Shown here: piece by piece, positions 8,832 to 17,339 of the stretch
Numbering within the stretch: the first letter of the stretch is position 1
Layout of the letters: every line of letters starts with the position of its first letter
Assembly: GCF_003054045.1 (NCBI RefSeq)
Contig: NZ_QBKH01000002.1
Location: 806,001 to 870,000, forward strand
Source of the DNA: Sphingobacterium faecium
GTDB lineage: Bacteria; Bacteroidota; Bacteroidia; Sphingobacteriales; Sphingobacteriaceae
Length of the DNA: 64,000 nucleotides
Direction of reading: 5' to 3'
Notes under the pieces: model-generated
What the model was told of the DNA's origin: nothing
Databases searched by the model: none
Seen by the model: the letters and a program-made list of their open reading frames with translations, nothing else
Position numbers and translations under genes: made by a program

Positions 8832-9608
8832 ATGGAACCGTTAAAAGTAACAATCTTTCAAGCTTATATTTTTTGGGAAAATATAGAAAAAAACTTGAGT
8901 AATCTTGCGCTTAAACTTTCAAATTTGAGAGAAAAAACGGATCTCATTATATTACCGGAGATGTTCAACACTGGATTTACCAACAATGTAGAGAAGTGCG
9001 CTGAAACATCAGATGGTAAAACGATGCAGTGGTTATTCCATATGTCTCAAACTTTAAACTGTGTGATTGCAGGTTCTTTGATCATTGTGGAGAACGGGAA
9101 ATATTTCAATCGTTTTGTATGGATGTCTCCTGATGGCACTTATGTAAAATACGATAAACGTCATTTATTTGCAATGGCAAGAGAGGATCAATATTTTACA
9201 GCAGGCCGCGAACGTATCGTTGTTAATATCAAAGGATGGAATATTTGCCCTATGATTTGTTATGATATCCGTTTCCCAGTTTGGTCTCGAAATGTTGGAG
9301 GGGCATATGATTTATTGGTATATACTGCCAATTGGCCGGATAAACGTTCTGCTCATTGGCGTACATTGATCCCAGCACGTGCGATTGAAAATCAGGCCTT
9401 TGTTATTGGTGTGAATCGTGTAGGACATGATGGTAATGATATCTATTACTCTGGAGGCTCCATGTGTATCTCTCCATTGGGAGATGTGGTATATTATAAA
9501 CCTGAAGATGAGGATTTGTATACATTTACTATTCAACCTCGTGATCTTCAAGAAGCAAGAAAATCATTCCCATTCTTGCAAGATGCAGATAGCTTCACGA
9601 TAGATTAA
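8832..9608 (+). CDS. Carbon-nitrogen hydrolase family amidase (omega-amidase/YafV-like)
   Basis: A 258-aa nitrilase-superfamily enzyme with the complete Glu-Lys-Cys triad: Glu in LILPEMFNTGF near residue 44, Lys in YDKRHLF near 110, and Cys in ICPMICYDIRFPVW near 143. Length and the sequence around the triad resemble omega-amidase (YafV/Nit2 type). That enzyme deaminates alpha-ketoglutaramate or alpha-ketosuccinamate in methionine salvage and transamination repair. The substrate assignment is inference from family resemblance. No signal peptide is present, so it is cytoplasmic. The stop codon is followed at once by the convergent small membrane protein gene. Confidence 0.88.
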   Translation: MEPLKVTIFQAYIFWENIEKNLSNLALKLSNLREKTDLIILPEMFNTGFTNNVEKCAETSDGKTMQWLFHMSQTLNCVIAGSLIIVENGKYFNRFVWMSPDGTYVKYDKRHLFAMAREDQYFTAGRERIVVNIKGWNICPMICYDIRFPVWSRNVGGAYDLLVYTANWPDKRSAHWRTLIPARAIENQAFVIGVNRVGHDGNDIYYSGGSMCISPLGDVVYYKPEDEDLYTFTIQPRDLQEARKSFPFLQDADSFTID

Positions 9609-9614
9609 TACCTG

Positions 9615-9998
9615 TTATTTGTATGGTCTATCCAATATTACAGACATAATAACTGCTTTTCTAAGATCAAAATCTTCTCCGATTGTATGCTCTTTTTGTG
9701 GAGAGTTGGACAGTTTAACTTTCTTGCTCAACGCTGAACGATGCTCTTCTCTTTCTTTTTTAAATCGTTGAATTTCATTCGTTTCCTTTATTTTTTCGGA
9801 ATAAAATGGTGGAGGTGTAGGTACAGATGTTTTCTGTGGAGTGGATTTATAGGTAGCGGGTTGCTGCTTGACTGGCACAGGATTAGGGCTAGTTACCTTC
9901 CTTCTTTTTAGGGCAGCCTCTTGCTCTTTCATGTAGTTTTGATATGATTTAAAACCAAAGATTGCCAATGCAATTAATAAGGGGATTAACTTTTCCAT
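9615..9998 (-). CDS. Small single-pass membrane protein of unknown function
   Basis: I do not recognise this 127-aa protein. It starts MEKLIPLLIALAIFGFKSY, which is one hydrophobic segment at residues 3-18 and likely an N-terminal membrane anchor. The rest is a highly charged, Lys/Glu/Pro-rich and probably disordered cytoplasmic tail with a VPTPPPF stretch. The C-terminus (FDLRKAVIMSVILDRPYK) looks more ordered. This pattern of a short anchor, a proline-rich linker and a conserved-looking C-terminal peptide is common among uncharacterised Bacteroidota proteins. It is convergent with the nitrilase gene and divergent from the MarR gene. Confidence 0.65.
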   Translation of the reverse strand: MEKLIPLLIALAIFGFKSYQNYMKEQEAALKRRKVTSPNPVPVKQQPATYKSTPQKTSVPTPPPFYSEKIKETNEIQRFKKEREEHRSALSKKVKLSNSPQKEHTIGEDFDLRKAVIMSVILDRPYK

Positions 9999-10170
9999 AG
10001 CATGAAGATAATAAAAAAAAACAATTAAATTTTTGTTATACCGTGTAAAACTTTATATTTATAAATATAAACCTATTTGATCAACGCGTTCCAGTTCATT
10101 ATTTTTTTTGAAATAAATGACCGTTGGTTAAAAAGTACGATATAGTATAACCTAAAAGACTTTAATTATT

Positions 10171-10617
10171 ATGCATAATGAAGATTTAATTGGAAAGATA
10201 GAATTCTATGATTTTCTAACTGGAAAAGCAACTACTGCCATATCACGTAGAATGCAGCGTAATTTAAAAGATGTGGGAATCAATATTACGGCTGAGCAAT
10301 GGAGTATTCTGTACAATTTATGGCAAGAGGAAGGACTTACACAACAAGAGTTGGCCACACGAACTTTTCGAGATAAACCGAGCATCACTAGGCTCATTAA
10401 TAATTTAGAAAAATTAAATTTAGTTATTCGTGTCAATGATAAAGAAGATCGTAGATCCAATCTGATTTATTTGACAAAGTCAGCACGCAAACTAAAAGAT
10501 GTTGGCATGCAGCAAGCCAATAAGACTATTGCTGAGGCGCTTGAAGGCGTATGTGCGGAAACCATTAATATTGCACAAGTTACTTTACAGCAAGTGATCT
10601 GTAATTTGAGGAAATAA
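10171..10617 (+). CDS. MarR-family transcriptional regulator
   Basis: A 148-aa winged-helix regulator of the MarR family. The DNA-binding region shows ITAEQWSILYNLWQEEGLTQQELATRTFRDKPSITRLINNLEKLNLV at residues 35-80, followed by the wing VNDKEDRRSNLIYLT with the conserved D-R-R motif. Such proteins act as dimers that repress genes and respond to phenolic ligands or oxidation. No cysteine lies in the DNA-binding part. Its own target is not evident: the neighbours are a small membrane protein (divergent) and an FMN glutamate-synthase-like gene (convergent), so the regulated gene could be elsewhere or itself. Confidence 0.9.
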   Translation: MHNEDLIGKIEFYDFLTGKATTAISRRMQRNLKDVGINITAEQWSILYNLWQEEGLTQQELATRTFRDKPSITRLINNLEKLNLVIRVNDKEDRRSNLIYLTKSARKLKDVGMQQANKTIAEALEGVCAETINIAQVTLQQVICNLRK

Positions 10618-10620
10618 AAT

Positions 10621-10660
10621 AACAGCGGCCTTATTTATCAATAAGGCCGCTGTTTGTTAT
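10621..10660. terminator. Strong bidirectional terminator between marR and the glutamate-synthase-like gene
   Basis: A 14-bp perfect stem with arms at 10621-10634 and 10641-10654 (AACAGCGGCCTTAT and its complement), unusually GC-rich for this region. It sits between two convergent genes. Confidence 0.85.
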
Positions 10661-10665
10661 CTTGT

Positions 10666-12216
10666 TTAAAACATTTTTGCTTCAAAATCAGTATGACTTT
10701 CAATCAATCGTCCTTCTCGACCAAAATAAATATCTTGAAAACTTAAGGTATTGACTGCGTCGACTTTTCTGAAAAATTTATCAGCACTGACATCAGATAA
10801 AGTTTTGAAACCACATGCTTCCATAATTTCTACGGTCGCCCGTAATGTGTTACGATGAAACTGTGCAACACGTACATATTTATCGTTGACATCTAATCCT
10901 TTGTATAAATGCGGCTGTTGAGTTGCAACACCAACAGGGCAAGTATCTTCATTACATTTTAAAGCTTGAATACAACCTAAGGCAAACATCATACCTCTAG
11001 CACTATAACAAGCATCAGCTCCCAGTGCAATTACTTTTAATAAATCAAAACCAGTAACGATTCTACTTGATACTAAAAGTTTAATATGTCTCTTTAAACC
11101 AAATGCTATTAGGGTTTTTGTTACAAATGCTAATGCATCATATAAAGGCATACCCAGATTATCTGTAAACTCAAGTGGTGCAGCTCCAGTTCCACCTTCA
11201 GAACCATCAATAGCTATAAAGTCAGGAAATATCTGTGTGGTTTGCATGGCACGACATATTTCAATGAACTCTTGTTTATCACCGATACACATTTTGAATC
11301 CTACAGGTTTGAAATCACTTAATTCCTTCATTTTATAAATGAATTCCATCATTTCAATAGGGTTTGAAAATGCACTATGTGCTGGTGGCGACATCACATC
11401 TGTTCCAGGAATGACGTGACGAATCGCAGCAACCTCGGGAGTGTTTTTAGCTGCGGGTAGAATACCGCCATGACCAGGTTTTGCTCCTTGGGAAATTTTT
11501 AACTCGATCATTTTGATATTAGGTCGAGCTGTTTTTTCTCTAAAAAGTTCAGGATCAAATTTACCATCATGAGTTCTACAGCCAAAATAACCAGTACCCA
11601 CTTGCCAGATTAAGTCACCACCACTATTATGATATTCACTAATACCACCTTCACCAGTATTATGTGCGAAATTTTGTAACTGAGCACCTTTATTTAAAGC
11701 TGTAATGGCTGTTTTACTCAATGCACCATAACTCATTGCAGATATATTAAAGACGCTTAAGTTATAGGGGTGTTTACATGATTCATTTCCCACTACAGTG
11801 CGTAAATCATGGTTTTCAATATGACAAGGAAAGACGGAGTGTGCAGCCCATTCATTTCCTACAGTCTGTGGATCAGTTTGCATACCAAAAGCAACGGTCT
11901 CTCTTTGATTTTTTGCGCGTTGGTAGACAATAGAACGTTGACGTCTGTTAAAGGGACGACCATCGGTGTCAGATTCCCAAAAATATTGACGTAATTCTGG
12001 ACGAATAGACTCAAAGAAATATCGGAAATATCCTACTAAAGGATAATTACGTAAAATGGCATGTTTATGTTGAAAACTATGATATATAGCGACAAATAAA
12101 AGAGGCATTGGAATGACTAATAACCAAAACCATTGTGGTGTAAAAATAAGACCAAAGGAGATTATAATCAAATTGATTACAGTCATGGTGCCAAGAATTA
12201 ATTTTCTAACGGTCAT
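10666..12216 (-). CDS. FMN-binding glutamate synthase-like protein
   Basis: A 516-aa protein consisting of the FMN-binding (central/GltB-type) domain of glutamate synthase, with two N-terminal membrane segments (residues about 5-45). The core includes MSYGALSKTAITALNKGA near 160 and SQGAKPGHGGILPAAKNT near 240. DGSEGGTGAAP near 342 is part of the FMN phosphate and 2-oxoglutarate site. A three-cysteine cluster, CIQALKCNEDTC (C-x5-C-x4-C), lies near 420 and matches the 3Fe-4S ligands of GltB. The glutaminase domain is absent, as is usual for this stand-alone family, so ammonia-dependent or altogether different chemistry is possible. A TACTTTTG element at 12350-12357 could be its promoter, giving a leader of about 127 nt. 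Confidence 0.88.
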   Translation of the reverse strand: MTVRKLILGTMTVINLIIISFGLIFTPQWFWLLVIPMPLLFVAIYHSFQHKHAILRNYPLVGYFRYFFESIRPELRQYFWESDTDGRPFNRRQRSIVYQRAKNQRETVAFGMQTDPQTVGNEWAAHSVFPCHIENHDLRTVVGNESCKHPYNLSVFNISAMSYGALSKTAITALNKGAQLQNFAHNTGEGGISEYHNSGGDLIWQVGTGYFGCRTHDGKFDPELFREKTARPNIKMIELKISQGAKPGHGGILPAAKNTPEVAAIRHVIPGTDVMSPPAHSAFSNPIEMMEFIYKMKELSDFKPVGFKMCIGDKQEFIEICRAMQTTQIFPDFIAIDGSEGGTGAAPLEFTDNLGMPLYDALAFVTKTLIAFGLKRHIKLLVSSRIVTGFDLLKVIALGADACYSARGMMFALGCIQALKCNEDTCPVGVATQQPHLYKGLDVNDKYVRVAQFHRNTLRATVEIMEACGFKTLSDVSADKFFRKVDAVNTLSFQDIYFGREGRLIESHTDFEAKMF

Positions 12217-12431
12217 AATTTAAATAATATTTAGACTCTACTTGAATAAAATTTGATCATTGACCCATCAAATGCGATGGACTGACCTGATACATTTTTT
12301 TATGTTATTATACTTTCAAATATTGAACCAATGTTCGATTTTGACAAAGCAAAAGTACTAAGTTACTTGTTGTAAACGAAAATTATTGGCAGGTATGAAG
12401 AAGATTTAAAATCTTGGTAAAGAAATGATAT

Positions 12432-13196
12432 TTAGCTTTTTCTTTTCACAATCTCTTGTGATAATAGTTGATAGATTTGTTTCCAATCATCCTGTTCTCT
12501 GATAAAATTTAAATGCTTTTTTATCGTTATTTTGTCATTTCTAACAGCAGGTCCGGTTTGAACCTCTTTTGGAATCCTAGTTTGAACTTTTTTCGCTGTT
12601 TCTAGAATAATTGGTCGTACTAAATCAAAGGGCAAATCATGCTTTTGCAAAAGTTCATAGCTGATTTGAAAAAGTGCATTCGTAAAATTATTGGCAAATA
12701 CCGATGCCACATGTATGGCTAATCTTTGACTGCTACTACATGCAAAAGATAGAGGCGCTATGGTATGGATGAGTGTTAATAGAGTTGCCTGTACTTTCGG
12801 GGTATTTCCCTCGATACAGAATGGAATTTGGCTGAAGTCAGAATCTTCATTTTTAGAAATGGATTGAGGTGGATAAATAACTCCGTAATGTTTAAACTTA
12901 TTTAATACGTCCATCTCAGTTGCTCCAGAGCAGTGTACAACAATTCCGGATAGATCTGTTGGAAAATCCATGATCAAGGAACTGATCGCTTGATCTGATA
13001 CCGCTATCACATATAAATCAGCATGTCTTTGCATTTCAGAAATCTCGGTGATGCTGTCTGCATGTACAGCAAAGGCCAATGCTTGTGCATTGGCCTTTTT
13101 TTGACTGAATATTTGTTTTATTTTGTGACCTTGATGATGAAAGTTTTGTGCAAAATGAGTAGCAACATTTCCACTTCCTAAGATGACAATATCCAT
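12432..13196 (-). CDS. Rossmann-fold / DUF2520 domain protein
   Basis: A 254-aa protein with an N-terminal Rossmann fold starting MDIVILGSGNVATHFAQNF, whose GxGNxxxH dinucleotide-binding loop is similar to ProC and F420-dependent oxidoreductases. The C-terminal half is the helical DUF2520 domain (VFANNFTNALFQISYELL near residue 165). The family is predicted to be an NAD(P)-dependent reductase, but its substrate is unknown. The start codon overlaps the last base of ccmF (13196), so the gene is translationally coupled to cytochrome c maturation. Whether that link is functional is not clear. Confidence 0.85.
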   Translation of the reverse strand: MDIVILGSGNVATHFAQNFHHQGHKIKQIFSQKKANAQALAFAVHADSITEISEMQRHADLYVIAVSDQAISSLIMDFPTDLSGIVVHCSGATEMDVLNKFKHYGVIYPPQSISKNEDSDFSQIPFCIEGNTPKVQATLLTLIHTIAPLSFACSSSQRLAIHVASVFANNFTNALFQISYELLQKHDLPFDLVRPIILETAKKVQTRIPKEVQTGPAVRNDKITIKKHLNFIREQDDWKQIYQLLSQEIVKRKS

Positions 13197-15661
13197 TAGC
13201 TTTGTTTTTTTTCTAATCGTTTTGCATCACTATTTCTTCTAAATATAGACATGAAAAATCCAATTGACATCACGATTGTTCCACACCAGAAGAAATTAAT
13301 ATACGGAAATTTAATGGCTTTGAAAACGATCCATTTTTTCTCTGGTAATGGTTTTTGGTACACCATAATTTCCAGCTTATCTTTTTTAGGTAGGATATTT
13401 GAAAAACGGAAGCGTAATCCTTGTTCGTTCACATCCTTATTAAAATCGTACGAAGTACCGTCTTTAATTAAAAATATAGGTTCTACGTGATACTCTTTGT
13501 TATCAGAAGCTACCACTTTAATTTTCAGCCCGACGATCACATCTTTCTCTCCTTTCGGAATATTTTCTAAGTGTGCATTTCGATTAACGCCTTCAATGAC
13601 GAAAAATCCATTTCTATACCGGAGCGTATCGCCTACATTAGCTTCATAAGTTGCAGGTTCTTCATAATCTTCAAAACCTGTTTTTTGATCCGCAGGAATA
13701 TTTGCATTTTTTGCCTGCTGATCCGATGCTGCAGCTGTTATCAGGGTATAAATATCATGAGTAAAGTAATGTTTGGTTGCTGGAGTACCAATCAATCCAC
13801 CCATTTTTTCATTATTCTGAGCAAATGGCATCAGCACAAACGAACTTTGGACTTTTCCACTTTCTTCATCAATTTTTTCGTATTTTATTTTATAGAATAC
13901 ATTGGGTTGAGCCACACTATCACCGATATAAGTAATACGGTAATCACCCATCTGAACAGGTTCTCCCTCCGTTAAAAATAAGTTGTCTCCAGGTTTTTCC
14001 ACTTTATCAAATCCTGACACAGCAATATAACCTGTGTTATTGATGGAGATCACTTCATTTGTCGAGGCAGCTACCATAGCTCCAATTAATAGCAGTCCAA
14101 AACCAATATGCGCCACAGATGAACCGGCTAATTTCCATTTCCCTTTTACAGCGTCGGCTAATACACGGATATTAGCAAGAATACAAAATAAAGAAGAGAA
14201 AGTAATTAATATGAAAATGAGGTTTGTATACGTTTTAGTAATGTAAGAAACGATAGCAGTCAATAGAACCGCAACGATTAATGATGCAATAGTAGATGCG
14301 AAAAATTTTCTAGGATCTGTTTTTTTATACTTTAAAAACTGAGTAATTGAAGTTAAAATCATAATAACAACAGCAAAACCTGATTGCCATTTATTATAAT
14401 GTTGGATAGGATCTAAAGGAGGGGCAACTTTGGTTCCAAAAATTGCATTGAAGACTGGGATTGATGTGGAAGAAATCATTTGAACACAAGCTACAGTCAG
14501 TACCAAAGCACCGATGAATAACCAAAATTCTCTGGAATAGATATCTTCCTCCTTTTGTGTAGTTGGCATATGTTTTTTTCGCACAACAAGGGCAATGACC
14601 ATAATCGCAAAGAATGTGGCATTAAATGCGATCAATTGTCCGTTTAATCCTAAATCTGTAAAAGAGTGAACAGATGTTTCTCCCAAAATACCACTTCTCG
14701 TTAGATATGATGCATAGATAACCAATACAAAACTCACCAATGCTAAAAATGTCGCAGTGAAATAAGAATGACCTGAGTTTTTGTATGCGATCATGACATG
14801 GACAGCAGCAATTAATGTAAACCAAGGAATAATAGAAGCATTTTCTACAGGATCCCAAGCCCAAAATCCGCCAAAGTTAAGTGCTTCATAAGCCCAAAAA
14901 GAACCCATAATAATACCAACTCCCAAAATCATAACGGCAAAAAGCGCCCATGGTAAAGCCGGTGTGATCCATTCTTTATAACGTTTGGTCCAAAGTGCTC
15001 CAGCTGCGTATGCAAAAGGAACAACCATAGACGCGAATCCTAAGAATAGCGTAGGGGGGTGGATTACCATCCAATAATTCTGTAATAATGGATTTAAGCC
15101 TCTTCCATCGGGTATGAGAGAAAGGTAATCCGCTTGACTGAAAATTGGGCCTTCAATCGCCTCTCTTAATAAGATAAAGGGCGAACTACCGAAGTGAAAT
15201 CCAAAAATTTGAACACCAACTATCATCGAACCTAAGAATACTTGACACAGCATAATAAAGGTCATCACTGGACCTTCCCAATCCTTTGCTTTAAACAGCA
15301 AAACTGATCCTAATACACTTTGCCAAAACATCCAGAGTAAAAAACTACCTTCTTGACCTTCCCAGAAACTGGAAATGATATAATGCGTCGGTAGCGCTTT
15401 CGAACTATGTGCCCAAGCATAATGATATTCAAATAAATGATTGTATATGATATAAAATAGTGTCGACCCAATCGCAAGAATTGAAACGGCATTTATCCAA
15501 AAGGAAACCCGAGCGATTTTTAACCAAGATTTGTCCTCTTTATTAGTTGTAGCAAAATAATAACTGATGAAAGAAAGAAGCGCTGTTCCAAATGAGAGAA
15601 TGATAAAAAATTGACCTATTTTTCCAGGCAATAGATTCTCGCCTACGTAGTTTACGTCCAT
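13196..15661 (-). CDS. ccmF: Cytochrome c haem lyase component CcmF
   Basis: An 821-aa polytopic membrane protein of the CcmF/CcsA (haem-handling) superfamily. CcmF accepts haem from CcmE and attaches it to apocytochrome c CxxCH motifs on the outer face of the membrane. The tryptophan-rich periplasmic signature is visible as FGGFWAWDPVENASIIPW near residue 260-277. Flanking histidines lie in WMVIHPPTLFLGF near 196 and VHVMIAY near 286. A long periplasmic domain occupies roughly residues 540-770, with a final membrane segment (FFWCGTIVMSIGFFMSIF) at the C-terminus. The gene follows ccmE by 20 bp. The TsdA-like cytochrome c near 57 kb would be one of its substrates. Confidence 0.93.
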   Translation of the reverse strand: MDVNYVGENLLPGKIGQFFIILSFGTALLSFISYYFATTNKEDKSWLKIARVSFWINAVSILAIGSTLFYIIYNHLFEYHYAWAHSSKALPTHYIISSFWEGQEGSFLLWMFWQSVLGSVLLFKAKDWEGPVMTFIMLCQVFLGSMIVGVQIFGFHFGSSPFILLREAIEGPIFSQADYLSLIPDGRGLNPLLQNYWMVIHPPTLFLGFASMVVPFAYAAGALWTKRYKEWITPALPWALFAVMILGVGIIMGSFWAYEALNFGGFWAWDPVENASIIPWFTLIAAVHVMIAYKNSGHSYFTATFLALVSFVLVIYASYLTRSGILGETSVHSFTDLGLNGQLIAFNATFFAIMVIALVVRKKHMPTTQKEEDIYSREFWLFIGALVLTVACVQMISSTSIPVFNAIFGTKVAPPLDPIQHYNKWQSGFAVVIMILTSITQFLKYKKTDPRKFFASTIASLIVAVLLTAIVSYITKTYTNLIFILITFSSLFCILANIRVLADAVKGKWKLAGSSVAHIGFGLLLIGAMVAASTNEVISINNTGYIAVSGFDKVEKPGDNLFLTEGEPVQMGDYRITYIGDSVAQPNVFYKIKYEKIDEESGKVQSSFVLMPFAQNNEKMGGLIGTPATKHYFTHDIYTLITAAASDQQAKNANIPADQKTGFEDYEEPATYEANVGDTLRYRNGFFVIEGVNRNAHLENIPKGEKDVIVGLKIKVVASDNKEYHVEPIFLIKDGTSYDFNKDVNEQGLRFRFSNILPKKDKLEIMVYQKPLPEKKWIVFKAIKFPYINFFWCGTIVMSIGFFMSIFRRNSDAKRLEKKQS

Positions 15662-15681
15662 TTATGTGGTGATTATGAATA

Positions 15682-16116
15682 TTATTTATTAAAAGCTACT
15701 GCGTTCGTTTCGATAACTTCAACCTGATCTTGGTTGTATTTTGAAGGGCATTTCATTAGAATTTTTGATGCGTGAAAGACATCGCCATCCATTTTTCCTG
15801 TTAGCACAATCTGTTCAGAACGTTCGATATCTTGTGGCTTTGAACCATTGAATACCACAACACATTCGGTACTATCGTTGTCATACATGTAAAAAGAAAA
15901 GTGATTAGCATTTGTTTTTGGATCATAATGCAACGCTTTTTCTTTATTGAGTACACCTACGACGTAGAGCTCTGTCTTTTTCTCTTTCGCTTCAGTGAAA
16001 GTTGAATAAGTACTTGAATCTGTATAAATGACAAGAATCATAGCAATAGCAACAGCAATGATGGCGATTAGAACAATGGAACTTTTTTTCATTAGAGTAA
16101 TTTTTTTAAAGCTCAT
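15682..16116 (-). CDS. ccmE: Cytochrome c maturation protein CcmE, cysteine-type (CxxxY)
   Basis: A 144-aa haem chaperone with an N-terminal membrane anchor (residues about 11-31) and a periplasmic OB-fold domain. In classical CcmE a histidine in an HxxxY motif binds haem covalently. Here the corresponding place reads MKCPSKYNQD, with Cys123 and Tyr127, so this is the CxxxY form known from archaea and Desulfovibrio. The rest of the fold is typical: YVVGVLNKEK near 51, then VVVFNGSKPQDIERSEQIVLTGKM. It is directly followed by ccmF. The other ccm genes (ccmA, B, C) are not in the window. A TAATTTTG element at 16208-16215 could be the promoter, with a leader of about 90 nt. Confidence 0.88.
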   Translation of the reverse strand: MSFKKITLMKKSSIVLIAIIAVAIAMILVIYTDSSTYSTFTEAKEKKTELYVVGVLNKEKALHYDPKTNANHFSFYMYDNDSTECVVVFNGSKPQDIERSEQIVLTGKMDGDVFHASKILMKCPSKYNQDQVEVIETNAVAFNK

Positions 16117-16382
16117 GATTACTCATGAACAGTTATTCATTTTTATTCAGGAGCTGATTTAAGCTCATGAAGGTTTCATTTTAAAAAATTTAACAACTTA
16201 TCGACTACAAAATTACGAATAGATTGGCGAAGTAACTAAATTTGCAACTTGGATAGTTTATTTATAACCTTTCTAAATAATTTCGCGCTATAGAAAACAT
16301 ATCTTTAAATGATTCTGCACGAGATACCTAGAATCTTATTAAATATTTTTAATTTAGTTTACATCTTAATTTTTACAATCAG

Positions 16383-17339
16383 TTGAATAACATAAAAATA
16401 ATTATTCTGTCTTTCATGTATGTATGTTTAGCAATATGTAATGTCAAGCATTCATGGTCACAAACAAAAAATATACGGCATGAAATTGTTATTCAAAATG
16501 ACAATGATGTTTATTTGTTGACATCTCAAGATCGGTATTATACAAATGGAATTAATATCAACTATCGATTGGGGCTAAAATCTGATACTTCGCGAATTAA
16601 AAATCGTATACTGGATGTTGAATTTGGACAAAAAATGTACAATGGAATTAATTTGAGTGCGGGGAGGTCCTTACAATGGGATCGACCTTTTGCAGGATAT
16701 TTATATTTGTCTGGAGAATTGAATCAGTATTATAATGATGAACAAATATTAAGTTTAAAAGTAGAATTAGGACAAGTGGGGCCACTTGCAAAGGGGAGGG
16801 AAGTACAGAAAGTAATTCATCAAGTATTTAACATGTATGAAGTATCCGGATGGAATCAGGAAGTGTCAAATGCCTTTGGAGTTGATCTTGGAGTTAAATA
16901 TCAAAAACTAATTTACAGATCGATTAATCATAGTTTTGAAATCTCTGGTATGAGCTCTGGTACTTTAGGGATGAACCATATCAATGCGCATGTGGGGTTA
17001 CCTATCCGCTGGGGAAGGTTACGTTCATTCAGCCATTCGGTATTTACGAAGGGGCATGTGCAAAGTAGGAGTAACGATCGTGAACTATTTTTATACTATG
17101 TACCTGCTGTTCATTTTGTTGGTTACAATGCCACTATTCAAGGTGGATTGGGGCATCACGACATCAACAAAGAACAATATCAGATTGAAAAGATCATCTA
17201 TAGTCATAAAATTGGTTTTATGCTCGCAAATGGCAGATCATCTTTAGGACTATCCTATACATTCCAATCACGCGAGGCAAAAGAGATGCTCTATAAAACA
17301 CATCAATATGGTACTATATTTTATGGATTACGATTCTAA
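16383..17339 (+). CDS. Lipid A deacylase LpxR family outer-membrane protein
   Basis: A 318-aa predicted outer-membrane beta-barrel with an N-terminal signal peptide (residues 1-27, ending HSWSQ). The LpxR signature is visible as IQNDNDVYLLTSQDRYYTNGI near residues 37-57, containing the Asn/Asp residues of the Ca2+ and active site. The C-terminus ends in an aromatic residue after YGTIFYGLRF, as for barrel assembly. LpxR removes the 3'-O-linked acyl chain of lipid A in the outer membrane. The frame opens with TTG at 16383, since no ATG lies far enough upstream to supply the signal peptide; ATG codons at residue 12 would truncate it. The last 12 bp overlap the convergent transporter gene. Confidence 0.82.
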   Translation: MNNIKIIILSFMYVCLAICNVKHSWSQTKNIRHEIVIQNDNDVYLLTSQDRYYTNGININYRLGLKSDTSRIKNRILDVEFGQKMYNGINLSAGRSLQWDRPFAGYLYLSGELNQYYNDEQILSLKVELGQVGPLAKGREVQKVIHQVFNMYEVSGWNQEVSNAFGVDLGVKYQKLIYRSINHSFEISGMSSGTLGMNHINAHVGLPIRWGRLRSFSHSVFTKGHVQSRSNDRELFLYYVPAVHFVGYNATIQGGLGHHDINKEQYQIEKIIYSHKIGFMLANGRSSLGLSYTFQSREAKEMLYKTHQYGTIFYGLRF

